Positions 6,753 through 15,891 are shown, numbered from the stretch's first letter. The stretch is DNA of 35,768 bases from CAZHEV01 sp964531335 [NCBI: uncultured bacterium] (GCA_964531335.1 CAZHEV010000021.1:1-35768), one strand, 5' to 3'. Translations and numbers: made by a program. Notes: a model not told the origin generated them from the letters alone.

Positions 6753-7727
6753 CTAGGGTAGCACAGCGGGGCCCGGTTTTGTCAGATAAAACGCGGCCTG
6801 GTCCCCTTCCCCTTCCCGGTTAAGCTCTTGCGCGCGCCTTTCGAACGCGGCGATGTCTTCCTCGGATAAGATGGAATCTCGCCGACTCATTCCATAGGAC
6901 CGCCTGTCCCTGAGCGGAATGTCCCGGACGTACTGCTCGCTTCCCCAGAACTGAAACGAGGTCGAATCATAGATGATATCCCGCACTTGGAGGCCCGCCC
7001 GCTCCGCCAGGATCTTCATACTGTCGATGGAATGAAGATAGAAATGCCTCGGCGCGTCCAGTTGCACCCAGTTCACGCCGTAATGCCTCCACGCGAACGA
7101 GGACACCGTGGGCAGCCTGACCAGGCAGTGCCCTTCGGGAGCGAGCAGGGCCTCCGCGCTCCGCAACGTCTCATACGGGTCGCTAACGTGTTCGAAGGAG
7201 TGATGGAACATTATCAGATCATAGCTTCCCTCGGCCCGGTGGATGTCCTGCTTCTTGATCTCCAGATCTCCTTTGTAACGAATGTCGGCCTCGATCAGGG
7301 GGTCGATCCCGGCCAGTCGTTTGAAGCCCGCCTCCCGTAGCGCCTTCAACAGATTCCCTGATCCGCATCCCACGTCCAGTACGCGCGTCTCAGGAGACAA
7401 GCTCTCCTTGATCGGCAGCAGGAAATCGTATTGCGAGGTCGGGTACCTCGAGTACAGGAGCGCGCCGATCAATCCGGTACGGAATATGGCGTACCTGTCC
7501 CGAAGGCGCGCGATGGCTCGCTTTCTGATCGATTTGCGTATCACCGGCTGATGGGAGTAGTAGGTGTCGTCGTAGTATCGTCGCATGTCTCGCGGAAACT
7601 CGGCGATCTGAAGGCAACCGCATCTCGAGCATTGGAAGTAGGCGTGGCTGTCGCGGTACCCGTACAGCATCTCCCTCGCCTGGTACTCCCGGTTGCCCTC
7701 TTCGTTCTCGCAGATTCTACATTTCAT
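6753..7727 (-). CDS. Class I SAM-dependent methyltransferase with N-terminal zinc-ribbon-like motif
   Basis: A 324-residue protein. Residues 3-40 contain paired cysteines (C-R-I-C near the start, C-S-R-C-G-C later), as in the Zn-binding head of sugar C-methyltransferase-type and related enzymes. The SAM-binding domain follows, with V-L-D-V-G-C-G-S-G-N-L-L, an acidic G-I-D-P motif and F-H-H-S-F-E-H-V-x-D-P, the usual post-II motif of Methyltransf_11/23-type enzymes. The acceptor could be a nucleotide sugar, a lipid or another small molecule. The ATG at 7727 begins the Zn motif and is preferred to a long unlikely extension reaching 8030. The gene stands about 100 bp upstream of the STAS-like gene on the same strand. 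Confidence 0.9.
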   Translation of the reverse strand: MKCRICENEEGNREYQAREMLYGYRDSHAYFQCSRCGCLQIAEFPRDMRRYYDDTYYSHQPVIRKSIRKRAIARLRDRYAIFRTGLIGALLYSRYPTSQYDFLLPIKESLSPETRVLDVGCGSGNLLKALREAGFKRLAGIDPLIEADIRYKGDLEIKKQDIHRAEGSYDLIMFHHSFEHVSDPYETLRSAEALLAPEGHCLVRLPTVSSFAWRHYGVNWVQLDAPRHFYLHSIDSMKILAERAGLQVRDIIYDSTSFQFWGSEQYVRDIPLRDRRSYGMSRRDSILSEEDIAAFERRAQELNREGEGDQAAFYLTKPGPAVLP

Positions 7728-7773
7728 GGCGGGCTGTACCTGCGCCTCGGCGAGACGGCGCCTGGGGCCTGAA

Positions 7774-7887
7774 CTACAAGATCGTCGCGCACGCGACCGC
7801 GACCAGAAGACCGACGTCCTGCCACACTGACTCGTTGTAGGCGGCGAAGACCGCCAAGAAATCTTCTCTGGTGAAGGGCAACTGCAT
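7774..7887 (-). pseudogene. Remnant of a DUF6064-like membrane protein gene
   Basis: An ATG at 7887 opens only 37 codons. They begin M-Q-L-P-F-T-R-E-D-F-L-A-V-F-A-A-Y-N and continue with a single hydrophobic segment before a TAG. From memory, this opening closely resembles the conserved N-terminus of DUF6064 membrane proteins, which are several times longer. The rest of the gene is missing, replaced by the start of the methyltransferase gene. The remaining sequence between 7888 and 8037 shows nothing recognisable apart from a weak CGGGA/TCCCG hairpin near 7980-7992. Confidence 0.5.
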
Positions 7888-8037
7888 CGCTCAGCGATCT
7901 TTCTTCGTTCGAAATCACAGCCGGCCCGGGTCCGGCGGTGTCTCCACCCCCCCGCCGGGAGCATCCGGTGCCGTAACAACGGGATCATCCCGCAAGCTCG
8001 CGCGCCGGCCGGCACATGGGCCGCCTCCACGACTCTA

Positions 8038-10128
8038 CTACGCGCGGCGCAGCGCTGTCATCGAGCTCGATACCAGCGTTACGTGATCTCTGACGAGCCC
8101 CGTGCCTTCGACGCTCACGGAACCGCTGTTCGTGTCCACTATCACTTTCCAGTCGCGGCTCCCGCACCCCGGCGGCAGGTTGAAGAGCGTCTCTTCCGAG
8201 CGGGGGTTGAGCAGGACCAGAAGGTCGGCGCAGGGGGACGAGCCGGCGCGGCCTCGGTCCTCCTCCGGCGCCCAGAGCACCGCCTGAAGCGGCTCTCTGG
8301 GAGAGTCGGGCGCGGCGTCGGCGCTCATCCCGCCGCCGGTCGAGTCATGCCAGGTCAATGACCGCCTCCCGGGGCCATTGCGCTGCGCGCCGGGCCAACC
8401 GCCCGCGCGCAGCGCGGGCAGATGCTTCCTGAGCGATACGAGCTTTCTCACGAACTCGACCAGCGCGTCGTCCGCGCCTTCCCAGTCGAACCAGGATATC
8501 TCGTTGTCCTGGCAGTAGGCGTTGTTGTTTCCCGCCTGGGTTCTGCCGAGCTCGTCTCCTCCGAGCAGCATGGGCACGCCCCGCGAAAGAAGAAGCGTCG
8601 CCATGAAGTTTCTCTTCTGGCGAGCGCGGAGCTCGACCACGGCCGGCTCGTCGGAGGGCCCCTCAATTCCGCAGTTCCAGGAGTGATTGTCGTCGGGCCC
8701 GTCTCTGCCTTCTTCGCCGTTCGCCTGGTTTCGCTTTCGCTCGTATGAGACGAGGTCGCTCAGGGTAAAGCCGTCGTGGGTGGTCACCGCGTTTATGCTA
8801 GCCTGAGGGGACCGCCCGGACTCGCGGTAGAGGTCGGGGCTGCCGGCTATCCGAAGCATGAACCGGCCCGCGGAGGAGCCCCGCCCGTTCCAGTAGTCCC
8901 TGACCTGGTCGCGGTATTTGTCGTTCCATTCGGACCAGCCTTTCGGAAAGCGGCCGGCCTGGTATCCGTCCCCGCCGAGATCCCAGGGCTCCGCGATGAG
9001 CTTGACCTTGCTCAAGGATGGGTCGTTGCGAACCTTCTCGAAGAACGGCGCGTGGAAATCCACGCCTTCATCGGTTCTAGCCAAGACCGTCGCCAGATCG
9101 AAGCGGAACCCGTCGACGTGCATCTGTTCGACCCAGTAGCGCAGCGAGTCGATTATCATCTCCAGCACCCGGGGATGCCGCGCATTGACCGTGTTCTGCG
9201 TTCCGGTGAGGTCGGCATAGTGGAGCCCATCGCCGGAGCAGAGGCGGTAGTAGGCTCTGTTGTCCAGCCCCTTGAAAGAGAGAAGAGCCCCGTCCGTGCC
9301 GCCCTCGGCCGTGTGGTTGAACACGACGTCCAGTATCACCTCTATGCCCGCGGAGTGAAGGGCCTTCACCATGGCCTTGAACTCATCGACGGCTCCTCCC
9401 GGGGCGCGGTCCGACGCGTACTCATTGTGCGGAGCGAAGAAGCAGATCGGGTCGTAGCCCCAGTAGTTGCGGAGATCCATGTCGATGAGACGGCGCCGAT
9501 GCACGAACTGCTGAACCGGCAGCAGCTCGACGGCGGTCACCCCGAGCCGTGTGAGATGCTCTACGGCGGCCGGATGCGCCATACCGGCATATGTGCCCCT
9601 GATCTCGGGCGGAATCTTCGGATGCCGAGCGGTGAATCCTTTGACGTGCACCTCGTAGATGACCGTATCTTCGAGCGCGTTGCCCGGGGGGCCGTCCCCG
9701 CCCCAGTCGAAGTCGGAGCGCACCACGACGGACTTGGGCACGTCGGAGGCGGTGTCGGTAAGGTCGGCGGGCTCTTCCGGCGCATCGGGGCGGTAAGGGA
9801 ATAGCGCGTCGCTCCACCGCGGGAAGCCGTCCAGGGCCTTGGCGTAGGGATCGATAAGCAGCTTCTCCGGGCAGCACAGGTGGCCCGCGGGAGGATCCCA
9901 AGGCCCATGGACTCGAAAGCCGTAGCGGGTGCCGGCCTCGACGGGCTCGAAGCGACCATGCCAATAACCATCGCCGCCCCCGGCCAGCTCGAACCCGCGC
10001 TCCTCTCCTCCGGAGTCGAAGAAGCAGATCTCCACCTTGTCGGCCACGGAGGAAAAAACGGAGAAATTGGCCCCTTGGCCGTCGTGTTCGCACCCGAGCG
10101 GCTTCGCCTGTCCTTCGGACATATTCAT
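8038..10128 (-). CDS. glgX: Glycogen debranching enzyme (isoamylase-type, GH13)
   Basis: Hydrolyses alpha-1,6 branch points of phosphorylase-limit dextrins. The 696-residue product has an N-terminal CBM48-like domain (G-A-N-F-S-V-F-S...V-E-I-C-F-F-D), then the GH13 barrel. Barrel motifs include V-I-L-D-V-V-F-N-H-T, the nucleophile region D-G-F-R-F-D-L-A, the acid/base region L-I-A-E-P-W-D and V-T-T-H-D-G-F-T-L. The GlgX-specific G-D-E-L-G-R-T-Q-x-G-N-N-N-x-Y-C-Q-D follows. The length is typical. The ATG at 10128 lies 11 bp after the malQ stop, so the two are almost certainly co-transcribed and cotranslated. The minus-strand order glgP-malQ-glgX gives a complete degradation module. Confidence 0.96.
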   Translation of the reverse strand: MNMSEGQAKPLGCEHDGQGANFSVFSSVADKVEICFFDSGGEERGFELAGGGDGYWHGRFEPVEAGTRYGFRVHGPWDPPAGHLCCPEKLLIDPYAKALDGFPRWSDALFPYRPDAPEEPADLTDTASDVPKSVVVRSDFDWGGDGPPGNALEDTVIYEVHVKGFTARHPKIPPEIRGTYAGMAHPAAVEHLTRLGVTAVELLPVQQFVHRRRLIDMDLRNYWGYDPICFFAPHNEYASDRAPGGAVDEFKAMVKALHSAGIEVILDVVFNHTAEGGTDGALLSFKGLDNRAYYRLCSGDGLHYADLTGTQNTVNARHPRVLEMIIDSLRYWVEQMHVDGFRFDLATVLARTDEGVDFHAPFFEKVRNDPSLSKVKLIAEPWDLGGDGYQAGRFPKGWSEWNDKYRDQVRDYWNGRGSSAGRFMLRIAGSPDLYRESGRSPQASINAVTTHDGFTLSDLVSYERKRNQANGEEGRDGPDDNHSWNCGIEGPSDEPAVVELRARQKRNFMATLLLSRGVPMLLGGDELGRTQAGNNNAYCQDNEISWFDWEGADDALVEFVRKLVSLRKHLPALRAGGWPGAQRNGPGRRSLTWHDSTGGGMSADAAPDSPREPLQAVLWAPEEDRGRAGSSPCADLLVLLNPRSEETLFNLPPGCGSRDWKVIVDTNSGSVSVEGTGLVRDHVTLVSSSMTALRRA

Positions 10129-10139
10129 GCCGTCCCCGC

Positions 10140-11657
10140 TCAAGCGCGCCCGTAGGTGCGGGCAAGCCGCCCCAGTTTCCTCGCAAGCTCCTGCGTGGCC
10201 GCCCCCGGGAGTAGCCGCCAGCGCCAGTTTCCATCTGAGTTGGAGGGGCGATTCATGCGGGCGGTTCCATCGAGACCCAAAATGTCCTGCATGGGCACTA
10301 TGGCCCATCCGCAGACCGAGGACATGGCGACCCTGACCAGGTCCCAGTGTATCCCGGACTCGCTGGGCACGCCGCCCAGATACTCTCTCATCCTTTCCTT
10401 CTGCTCGGGTGTCGCGTCGTTCTCGAACCAGCCTTTTGTAGTATTGTTGTCGTGCGTGCCCGTGTAGATGATCGCGTTCCGCTCGTGGTTGTGCGGCATG
10501 TGCGGATTGTCGGCCGGGTCGCCGTCGAAGCCGAAGTGCAGCACTCTCATTCCCGGGAACTGATATCGGTCGATAAGCTCGCGAACGTCCGCCGTGATCA
10601 GACCCAGGTCCTCGGCGATCAGCGGGGCAAACGGCCGGTATTTCAGCAACGTCTCGAAGAAGGCGCTTCCGGGGCCCTCGACCCACCGCCCTCCGACCGC
10701 CGTCTCATCGCCGGCCGGGACCTCCCACGAGCCCGCGAAGCCCCTGAAGTGGTCGATTCGAAGGACATCGAAGAGCTCGAGGCACCTTCTGAGTCTGTTT
10801 ATCCACCACGCGTAGCCGGTGTCGGCGTGCCTGCGCCACTCGTAGACGGGGTTTCCCCAGAGCTGTCCGGTCTCGCTGAAGTAGTCCGGGGGCACGCCGG
10901 CCACCACCGTCGGAAGTTTCGCGCTGTCGAGCTTGAACAGGGAGGCATGCGCCCATACGTCTGCGCTGTCGCCGCCCACGTAGAATGGGAGGTCCCCGAC
11001 CATGCGCACCCCGCGGTCACCGGCGTATCGCTTGAGCGCCGCCCACTGTTCGTCGAAGATAAACTGCGAGAACCTCTGAAGCTCTATCTCATCGCGCAGG
11101 TCGCGACGGGCATCATCCAGGTCCGATGACGCCCGATCTCTCAGAGGCTCCGGCCAGTCCTGCCATCTGCTGTCGTCGTAGCGCCGCCGCAACGCCGCGA
11201 AAAGCGCGAAATCGTCGAGCCACTTCGCGTTCAGCTCACAGAACCGGTCGAAACGCGCCCTCAACGCGCCATGGGCCGATGTGGCGTCCGCCGTGAACCT
11301 GGCGAATGAAAGCTCCATGAGCTTGCGCTTGGCCGGCACTACCTCGCCGTAGCTTATTCTGTCGTCGGAGAGCTCGGGAAGGCCGTGGAGGTCGCCTTCC
11401 TCGAGGAGACCTTCCTCCCGGAGCAGCGCCGGGCTTATGAGAAGCGGATCTCCCGCGAACGCGGACGTTGACAGGTACGGAGAGTGGCCGGCCCCGGCGA
11501 CCGTCGGATTGAGCGGCAGGATCTGCCAGAGGCTCTGTCCGGCCTCGGCGAGGAAATCGACCCACTTGTAGGCCTGGGGGCCCAGGTCTCCGATCCCGAA
11601 CTCCGACGGCAGCGACGAAACGTGGAGCAGAACTCCTGCGGCTCTTCTTCTAATCAC
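10140..11657 (-). CDS. malQ: 4-alpha-glucanotransferase (amylomaltase, GH77)
   Basis: Transfers alpha-1,4-glucan segments between maltodextrins, releasing glucose and recycling short chains. The 505-residue product has the GH77 opening A-G-V-L-L-H-V-S-S-L-P-S-x-x-G-I-G-D-L-G, then S-P-Y-x-S-x-S-A-F-A-G-D-P. Catalytic-region motifs are L-R-I-D-H-F-R-G-F (nucleophile Asp), L-I-A-E-D-L-G (acid/base Glu) and Y-T-G-T-H-D-N-N-T (third Asp). The start is GTG at 11657, supported by AGGAG six bases upstream. The gene begins 21 bp after the glgP stop and ends 11 bp before glgX. The product is expected to be cytoplasmic. Confidence 0.97.
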   Translation of the reverse strand: MIRRRAAGVLLHVSSLPSEFGIGDLGPQAYKWVDFLAEAGQSLWQILPLNPTVAGAGHSPYLSTSAFAGDPLLISPALLREEGLLEEGDLHGLPELSDDRISYGEVVPAKRKLMELSFARFTADATSAHGALRARFDRFCELNAKWLDDFALFAALRRRYDDSRWQDWPEPLRDRASSDLDDARRDLRDEIELQRFSQFIFDEQWAALKRYAGDRGVRMVGDLPFYVGGDSADVWAHASLFKLDSAKLPTVVAGVPPDYFSETGQLWGNPVYEWRRHADTGYAWWINRLRRCLELFDVLRIDHFRGFAGSWEVPAGDETAVGGRWVEGPGSAFFETLLKYRPFAPLIAEDLGLITADVRELIDRYQFPGMRVLHFGFDGDPADNPHMPHNHERNAIIYTGTHDNNTTKGWFENDATPEQKERMREYLGGVPSESGIHWDLVRVAMSSVCGWAIVPMQDILGLDGTARMNRPSNSDGNWRWRLLPGAATQELARKLGRLARTYGRA

Positions 11658-11678
11658 GGCGGCTCCTATGGGGTCTTG

Positions 11679-13826
11679 TCATTTTTCCCCGTCTCCGATG
11701 ACTCCATGATTGAAGAACGACGTTTTGTCCCCGGCGGCAGGGGCGTAGCAGTGCTTGACGTACTCCGTGACCATCCGGTTGCTCGTGAAGCGCCAGGCCA
11801 GGGTCCTCAGAGCGCTCTTCTGCCGCTTCACCCACTTCCGGGGCACCCCGTCCTCGTCTCTATCGTAGAACAGAGGAACGACCTCCTCCTCCAACGCCCG
11901 GTAGAGCGCCTCCAGGTCCAACTGATCCTGGCGCTGCCAGTCCGAGTGCTCGGTCCCTTCGCCTATAGCGAATCCGTTCGTGCCGTCATAGCCCTCGGCC
12001 CACCATCCGTCGAGCACGGAGAGATGGAGGCCGCCGTTGATCACGGCCTTCATGCCGCTGGTCCCGCAGGCCTCCAGCGGCCTCCTCGGAGCATTGAGCC
12101 ACAGGTCCACGCCTTGGACGAGCCTCCTGGTGACGTCTATGTCGTAGTCCTCTATGAACACCACCTTGCCGAAGTACTTCGGCTCGCGCGAGGTCGCAAA
12201 GACCTTCTGAATGAGCCTCTTGCCCTCCTCGTCCGCGGGATGGGCCTTGCCGGCGAATATCAGTTGAACGGGCCTTTCGGGATTGTTGATCAGCCGGTCG
12301 AACCGTTCCATGTCGCGAAGTATCAGGTCGAGGCGCTTGTAAGGCGTGAACCTGCGCGCGATCCCTATGGTCAGGGCCCCGTCCAGGAGAAACGGCCTCC
12401 CCGGGTCCTTGGTGGGGTCCTCTTCGCCCCTGGCGGCGTACTGGCGGCGGACCCGGCGCCTGACGAACTCGAGCAACTGCGTTCGCAATATCTCGTCCAG
12501 CTCCCACAGCTCCTCGTCGTATATCTCGTCGATGAGCTCCCACGTGCTCGGCTCATGCATCTGGTCGCGCCAGTCCTCGCCAAGCCATCTCCTGTACAGA
12601 CGGTCCATCTCGCCGGCGAGCCACGTCTCGACGTGGATCCCGTTGGTCACATGGCCGATGGGGATCTCGTCCAACGACCTCCCGGGCCAGATCGAGCGCC
12701 ACATGTTCCGGGTTACGCGGCGATGGATGTTCGAGACGGCGTTGCGATAGCGTGAGGCTTTCAGCGCAAGGACGGTCATACAGAAAGGCTCGTTCTTGTC
12801 ACCGGGACTCGTCCGCCCAAGCCCCATGAACTCGTCTACTGAGAGGCCGAGCTCCTGGCGCAAGGGATCCAGTGTCTCCACGATCAAGTCCTGATAGAAC
12901 CGGTCGTGCGCCGCGAGCACGGGGGTATGCGTGGTGAACACGGTCATCGCGGCTGCGATCTCCCGGACGTGAGAGAACGACTGGCTGTCCCTCCACATCA
13001 GCCATCTGGCAAGCTCCAGAATCGCGAAAGCGCTGTGGCCCTCGTTGAGATGTACGACGCCGGGTCTTATCCCCATCCGCCGCAAAGCCCGCATGCCCCC
13101 GACGCCCAGGACGAGCTCCTGCCGGATGCGAACCCGCTGGTCGCCGCCGTAGAGCTGCGCGGTCAGTTGCCGCACCTCTTCGGTGTTCTCTTCGACGTTC
13201 GTGTCGAGCAGAATCAGCCTGCTCCGTCCCACCTTGGCTGTCCAGGCCCGCACGTGAATAAGGCCGGCGCCCGTCTCGAGGACGATCCGCAGGGGCTTGC
13301 CGTCCTTGTCGGCGGCTATGTCGAGAGGTAGCTGCTCTACGTCCGCCTGGAAGTAGTGCTCTTTCTGCCAGCCGCTATCGTCGAGGCTCTGGTTGAAGTA
13401 GCCCTGGGCGTAGAGCAGGCCCACGCCTATCAGGGGCACGTCTAGATCGGATGCGGACTTCAGATGATCTCCCGAGAGCACTCCAAGACCGCCCGAGTAG
13501 ATGGGAAGCGACTCATGCAGCCCGAACTCGGCGGAGAAGTACGCGACGGGACTGACACGAAGCGCCCGCACGTTCCGGCGGCCCCAGGTGTCCTCGGTCT
13601 CGAGGTAGTCGCGCAGCTTGTAGTAGGCCCTGGTGACGTGGGAATCGAGGGCCCTCGCCGCGGACCTGTTCTCCAGGAACTCATCCGACAACTGGGCGAG
13701 AAAAGCCACCGGGTTGCGACTGAGCTTTCTCCACAAGTCCGGATAGAGATCCTGGAAGATGTGATAGACGTCCGAGTGCCAGGTCCAGTAAAGATTGCGC
13801 GCAAGCATATCCAGTCTACGTCGCAT
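11679..13826 (-). CDS. glgP: Alpha-glucan (glycogen) phosphorylase, GT35
   Basis: Phosphorolyses alpha-1,4-glucans to glucose-1-phosphate using pyridoxal phosphate. At 715 residues it belongs to the short GT35 subgroup, rather than the ~820-residue classical enzyme. Visible features are N-L-Y-W-T-W (an opening typical of this subgroup), Y-F-S-A-E-F-G-L-H-E-S-L-P-I-Y-S-G-G-L-G-V-L-S-G-D-H, and H-L-N-E-G-H-S-A-F. Later come T-H-T-P-V-x-A-x-H-D and the PLP-lysine region C-G-T-S-G-M-K-A-V-I-N-G-G. The ATG at 13826 begins the family-conserved sequence. It lies upstream of malQ by 21 bp and probably heads the glgP-malQ-glgX operon. Confidence 0.95.
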   Translation of the reverse strand: MRRRLDMLARNLYWTWHSDVYHIFQDLYPDLWRKLSRNPVAFLAQLSDEFLENRSAARALDSHVTRAYYKLRDYLETEDTWGRRNVRALRVSPVAYFSAEFGLHESLPIYSGGLGVLSGDHLKSASDLDVPLIGVGLLYAQGYFNQSLDDSGWQKEHYFQADVEQLPLDIAADKDGKPLRIVLETGAGLIHVRAWTAKVGRSRLILLDTNVEENTEEVRQLTAQLYGGDQRVRIRQELVLGVGGMRALRRMGIRPGVVHLNEGHSAFAILELARWLMWRDSQSFSHVREIAAAMTVFTTHTPVLAAHDRFYQDLIVETLDPLRQELGLSVDEFMGLGRTSPGDKNEPFCMTVLALKASRYRNAVSNIHRRVTRNMWRSIWPGRSLDEIPIGHVTNGIHVETWLAGEMDRLYRRWLGEDWRDQMHEPSTWELIDEIYDEELWELDEILRTQLLEFVRRRVRRQYAARGEEDPTKDPGRPFLLDGALTIGIARRFTPYKRLDLILRDMERFDRLINNPERPVQLIFAGKAHPADEEGKRLIQKVFATSREPKYFGKVVFIEDYDIDVTRRLVQGVDLWLNAPRRPLEACGTSGMKAVINGGLHLSVLDGWWAEGYDGTNGFAIGEGTEHSDWQRQDQLDLEALYRALEEEVVPLFYDRDEDGVPRKWVKRQKSALRTLAWRFTSNRMVTEYVKHCYAPAAGDKTSFFNHGVIGDGEK

Positions 13827-14221
13827 ATCTCAGCAGTTCCTTCTTATGAGGGCCATGAGATGCCGGTAACCGTTCCGCCGGAGAAGATCCGTGGCGGGCA
13901 AACCCACACCGTACTCTATCTCGGCCCTACCCACATACAAGGGCCTTTTCGCATACAGGAGGGCGTCCTTCGCGCTCCCAGCGATCGGGGCCGGGCGCCC
14001 GAGGCTGTCAGCGCAGCGCACGAAACGCCTTATACGTTAGTCCAAAACTCGTTACCGCGCAACGAGAAACGCCGGCGCGACGGAGGGGGCGCGATGGAAG
14101 CGGAGCGAGCTTGGCCCGGGGGTCGCGGCGCTGGGGGCCGGCGGTGAGCGAGGATCCCGCGTGCGAAGGAGCGTTCACGAGCGGTTTGTGCCGGTGCGGC
14201 CGCAACCGCCCGCCGAGAGCT
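13827..14221. other. 395-bp gap between the GT4 gene and glgP
   Basis: No convincing gene. A minus-strand frame (14021-13830, GTG start, 63 residues) ends just before glgP, but it has no SD sequence and no family resemblance. A TATAAG (minus strand, 14034-14029) could be a -10 box for glgP, although no good -35 box is seen at the right distance. No clear terminator follows the GT4 gene. Confidence 0.4.
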
Positions 14222-15493
14222 TCACTGCCGGAGCGCGGCGGCAGGCCGGACCCGGCCGGTCTTGCGGCGTCCGATAGGCTCGGCCTCCTGTGGCTTTCGT
14301 AGCAACGCGAACGGCGAGTCCACTGCCTCCGCAGCCGGGAAGCCGTAGGCTCCCAACGTGTGCGCCGCAATCACGTCCCACGCGAACCTCTCGCTCACCG
14401 CCACCCGCCCGTTCTCCCCCATGTGGCGGGCATGCGCGGAATCCGACAACAAGGTGTTCAAGCCCCAGGTTATCGATTCAGGGGTGGGGTAGACCTTCAG
14501 CCCGTTGAAGCCGTGTCTCACGAACTCCTTGGGACCGCCGACCTCGGTACATACGACCGGCTTCCCCGCGCTCCAGGCCTCCAGAATGACGATGCCGAAA
14601 GGCTCGTTGCGGCTCGGCACGCATGCCCCGTCACAGATCTTGAACGACTCCACCACCTTCTCGCCGGTGCGACAGCCCAAGAAGCGAGTTGCATCCCCGG
14701 CACCGATCTGCCGGGCCCTGCGCTCCAGATCCGGGCGCATGCTTCCGTCCCCGGCGAAGAGGAACTTGGCATTCGGGTACCGGCGCAGAACCGACGGGAT
14801 CGCCTCCAACAAAAGGTCGGGCCCTTTCTGCCATTCCAGCCGGCCGCAGAAAAGAACCGTGGGATCGAGAGGCCCTATGCCATGGCGGCCTCTAGCAGCC
14901 TCGATGTCGATCGGTCGCTCGAAGCGACGCGAGTCCACCCCGTTGTAAACCACGACCGACTTGGAGTCAGGGACCTCGTACATCCACATGATTTCGCTCT
15001 TAACGGCATTGGAGACACAGATCACCGTGTCGGCCCAGTAGGTCCCCGCCCGCTCCTGCGCGCGCACCCGCTCGGAGCGCCCGCCTGGAAACGCGTTCCC
15101 GCACCTGGCGTACTCAGTGGAATGTATGGTCAATATGCTCTTGTAATCGCGTTCCTGCTTGGCCCATATCATCGCGTTTGCGGTGAGCCAGTCATGGGCA
15201 TGAACCAGGTCGAAGTCGCCGGTCATGTCCTCGACCACGAACAGGCGGTCCGCGAACGCGCGGCACATGCTGTTGACGTCGTCCACGAAGTCGAGGTGCC
15301 CGGTGTAAGGGCAACGATGATAGTGGACCCCGTCGATCAAGTCATAGTAGCGCTGCCCCGGGGCCAGGCGCGTGAACACGTGTATCTCGTGTCCTGCTCT
15401 CTCCAGGGCCCCGGCGAGCTCGGTCACATGTTGAGCGATCCCGCCGACCATCACGGAGTGCAGGGACTCCCAGGACAGCATCGCTATTCTCAC
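14222..15493 (-). CDS. GT4-family glycosyltransferase, possibly glycogen synthase-like
   Basis: A 423-residue retaining glycosyltransferase of GT-B fold. The N-terminal domain shows G-G-I-A-Q-H-V-T-E-L-A and H-V-F-T-R, then D-L-V-H-A-H-D-W-L-T-A. The C-terminal nucleotide-sugar domain has F-C-G-R-L-E-W-Q-K-G-P-D-L-L-L-E-A, F-A-G-D-G and the GT4 signature E-P-F-G-I-V-I-L-E-A-W-S-A-G-K-P-V-V. Its place between a glycogen-binding protein and glgP suggests a role in alpha-glucan synthesis, as reported for some GT4 enzymes, but the sequence alone would also fit a cell-surface glycan enzyme. The GTG at 15493 is chosen because GGGAGGA lies 9 bases upstream; the first GTG at 15502 directly abuts that SD sequence. 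The last ~40 residues are a basic, poorly conserved-looking tail. Confidence 0.9.
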   Translation of the reverse strand: MRIAMLSWESLHSVMVGGIAQHVTELAGALERAGHEIHVFTRLAPGQRYYDLIDGVHYHRCPYTGHLDFVDDVNSMCRAFADRLFVVEDMTGDFDLVHAHDWLTANAMIWAKQERDYKSILTIHSTEYARCGNAFPGGRSERVRAQERAGTYWADTVICVSNAVKSEIMWMYEVPDSKSVVVYNGVDSRRFERPIDIEAARGRHGIGPLDPTVLFCGRLEWQKGPDLLLEAIPSVLRRYPNAKFLFAGDGSMRPDLERRARQIGAGDATRFLGCRTGEKVVESFKICDGACVPSRNEPFGIVILEAWSAGKPVVCTEVGGPKEFVRHGFNGLKVYPTPESITWGLNTLLSDSAHARHMGENGRVAVSERFAWDVIAAHTLGAYGFPAAEAVDSPFALLRKPQEAEPIGRRKTGRVRPAAALRQ

Positions 15494-15576
15494 TGGAACC
15501 ACTCCTCCCGTAGCCCGTCTAGACCGACTGGGCGGACCGGAGAGATCTCTGACGAACCCCCAAAGGTGAAGTCAGG

Positions 15577-15891
15577 TCAGGACTTGGCTCTCACCCTGAC
15601 GACGCTGTTGAGCGTCCCGAAGTCGTTGGGGACCTGAGCCTCCGCGGAAGGATCCACGTGCCACTCCCCATCGACGACGTACTTGTACTGGTACTCCCCC
15701 GCGGGGAGCTGCAACAGCTTGTGAAACGCCCCCTTCCTCTTGACCATGCGGTCGGCCTGGGGATCCCAGTCGTTGAAATCACCGACCAGACAGACCTTCT
15801 TGGCGGCCGGGTCCACGTCGCATATGAACGCCGTCAGACTGGTCTCGGTCGCCTTCTTCTTCCTCGAGGCCTCCTTTTGCTTGACAGCCAT
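15577..15891 (-). CDS. Stand-alone CBM48/AMPK-type glycogen-binding domain protein
   Basis: A 104-residue protein. About 20 Lys-rich N-terminal residues are followed by a single early-set/CBM48 domain: V-C-L-V-G-D-F-N-D-W-D-P, then M-V-K-R-K-G-A-F-H-K-L-L-Q-L-P-A-G-E-Y-Q-Y-K-Y-V-V-D-G-E-W-H-V-D-P and V-P-N-D-F-G-T-L-N-S-V-V. These Trp/Asn/Lys patterns match the carbohydrate-binding face of AMPK beta-type domains. There is no catalytic domain. The ATG at 15891 has AGAGGAGA 5-6 bases upstream; an in-frame extension to 15960 is not needed. As the first gene of the minus-strand glucan block it is likely to bind glycogen in the cytoplasm and perhaps tether the enzymes encoded downstream. That role is inferred. 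Confidence 0.93.
   Translation of the reverse strand: MAVKQKEASRKKKATETSLTAFICDVDPAAKKVCLVGDFNDWDPQADRMVKRKGAFHKLLQLPAGEYQYKYVVDGEWHVDPSAEAQVPNDFGTLNSVVRVRAKS

Noticed and set aside
8776-9804. Long plus-strand frame opposite glgX, and a similar one opposite malQ and glgP
   Set aside because: No SD sequence or recognisable motif. The minus-strand proteins are full-length members of known families.
13830-14021. 63-codon minus-strand frame directly upstream of glgP
   Set aside because: GTG start without an SD sequence and no recognisable sequence. The only support is a TATAAG just upstream, which lacks a matching -35 box.
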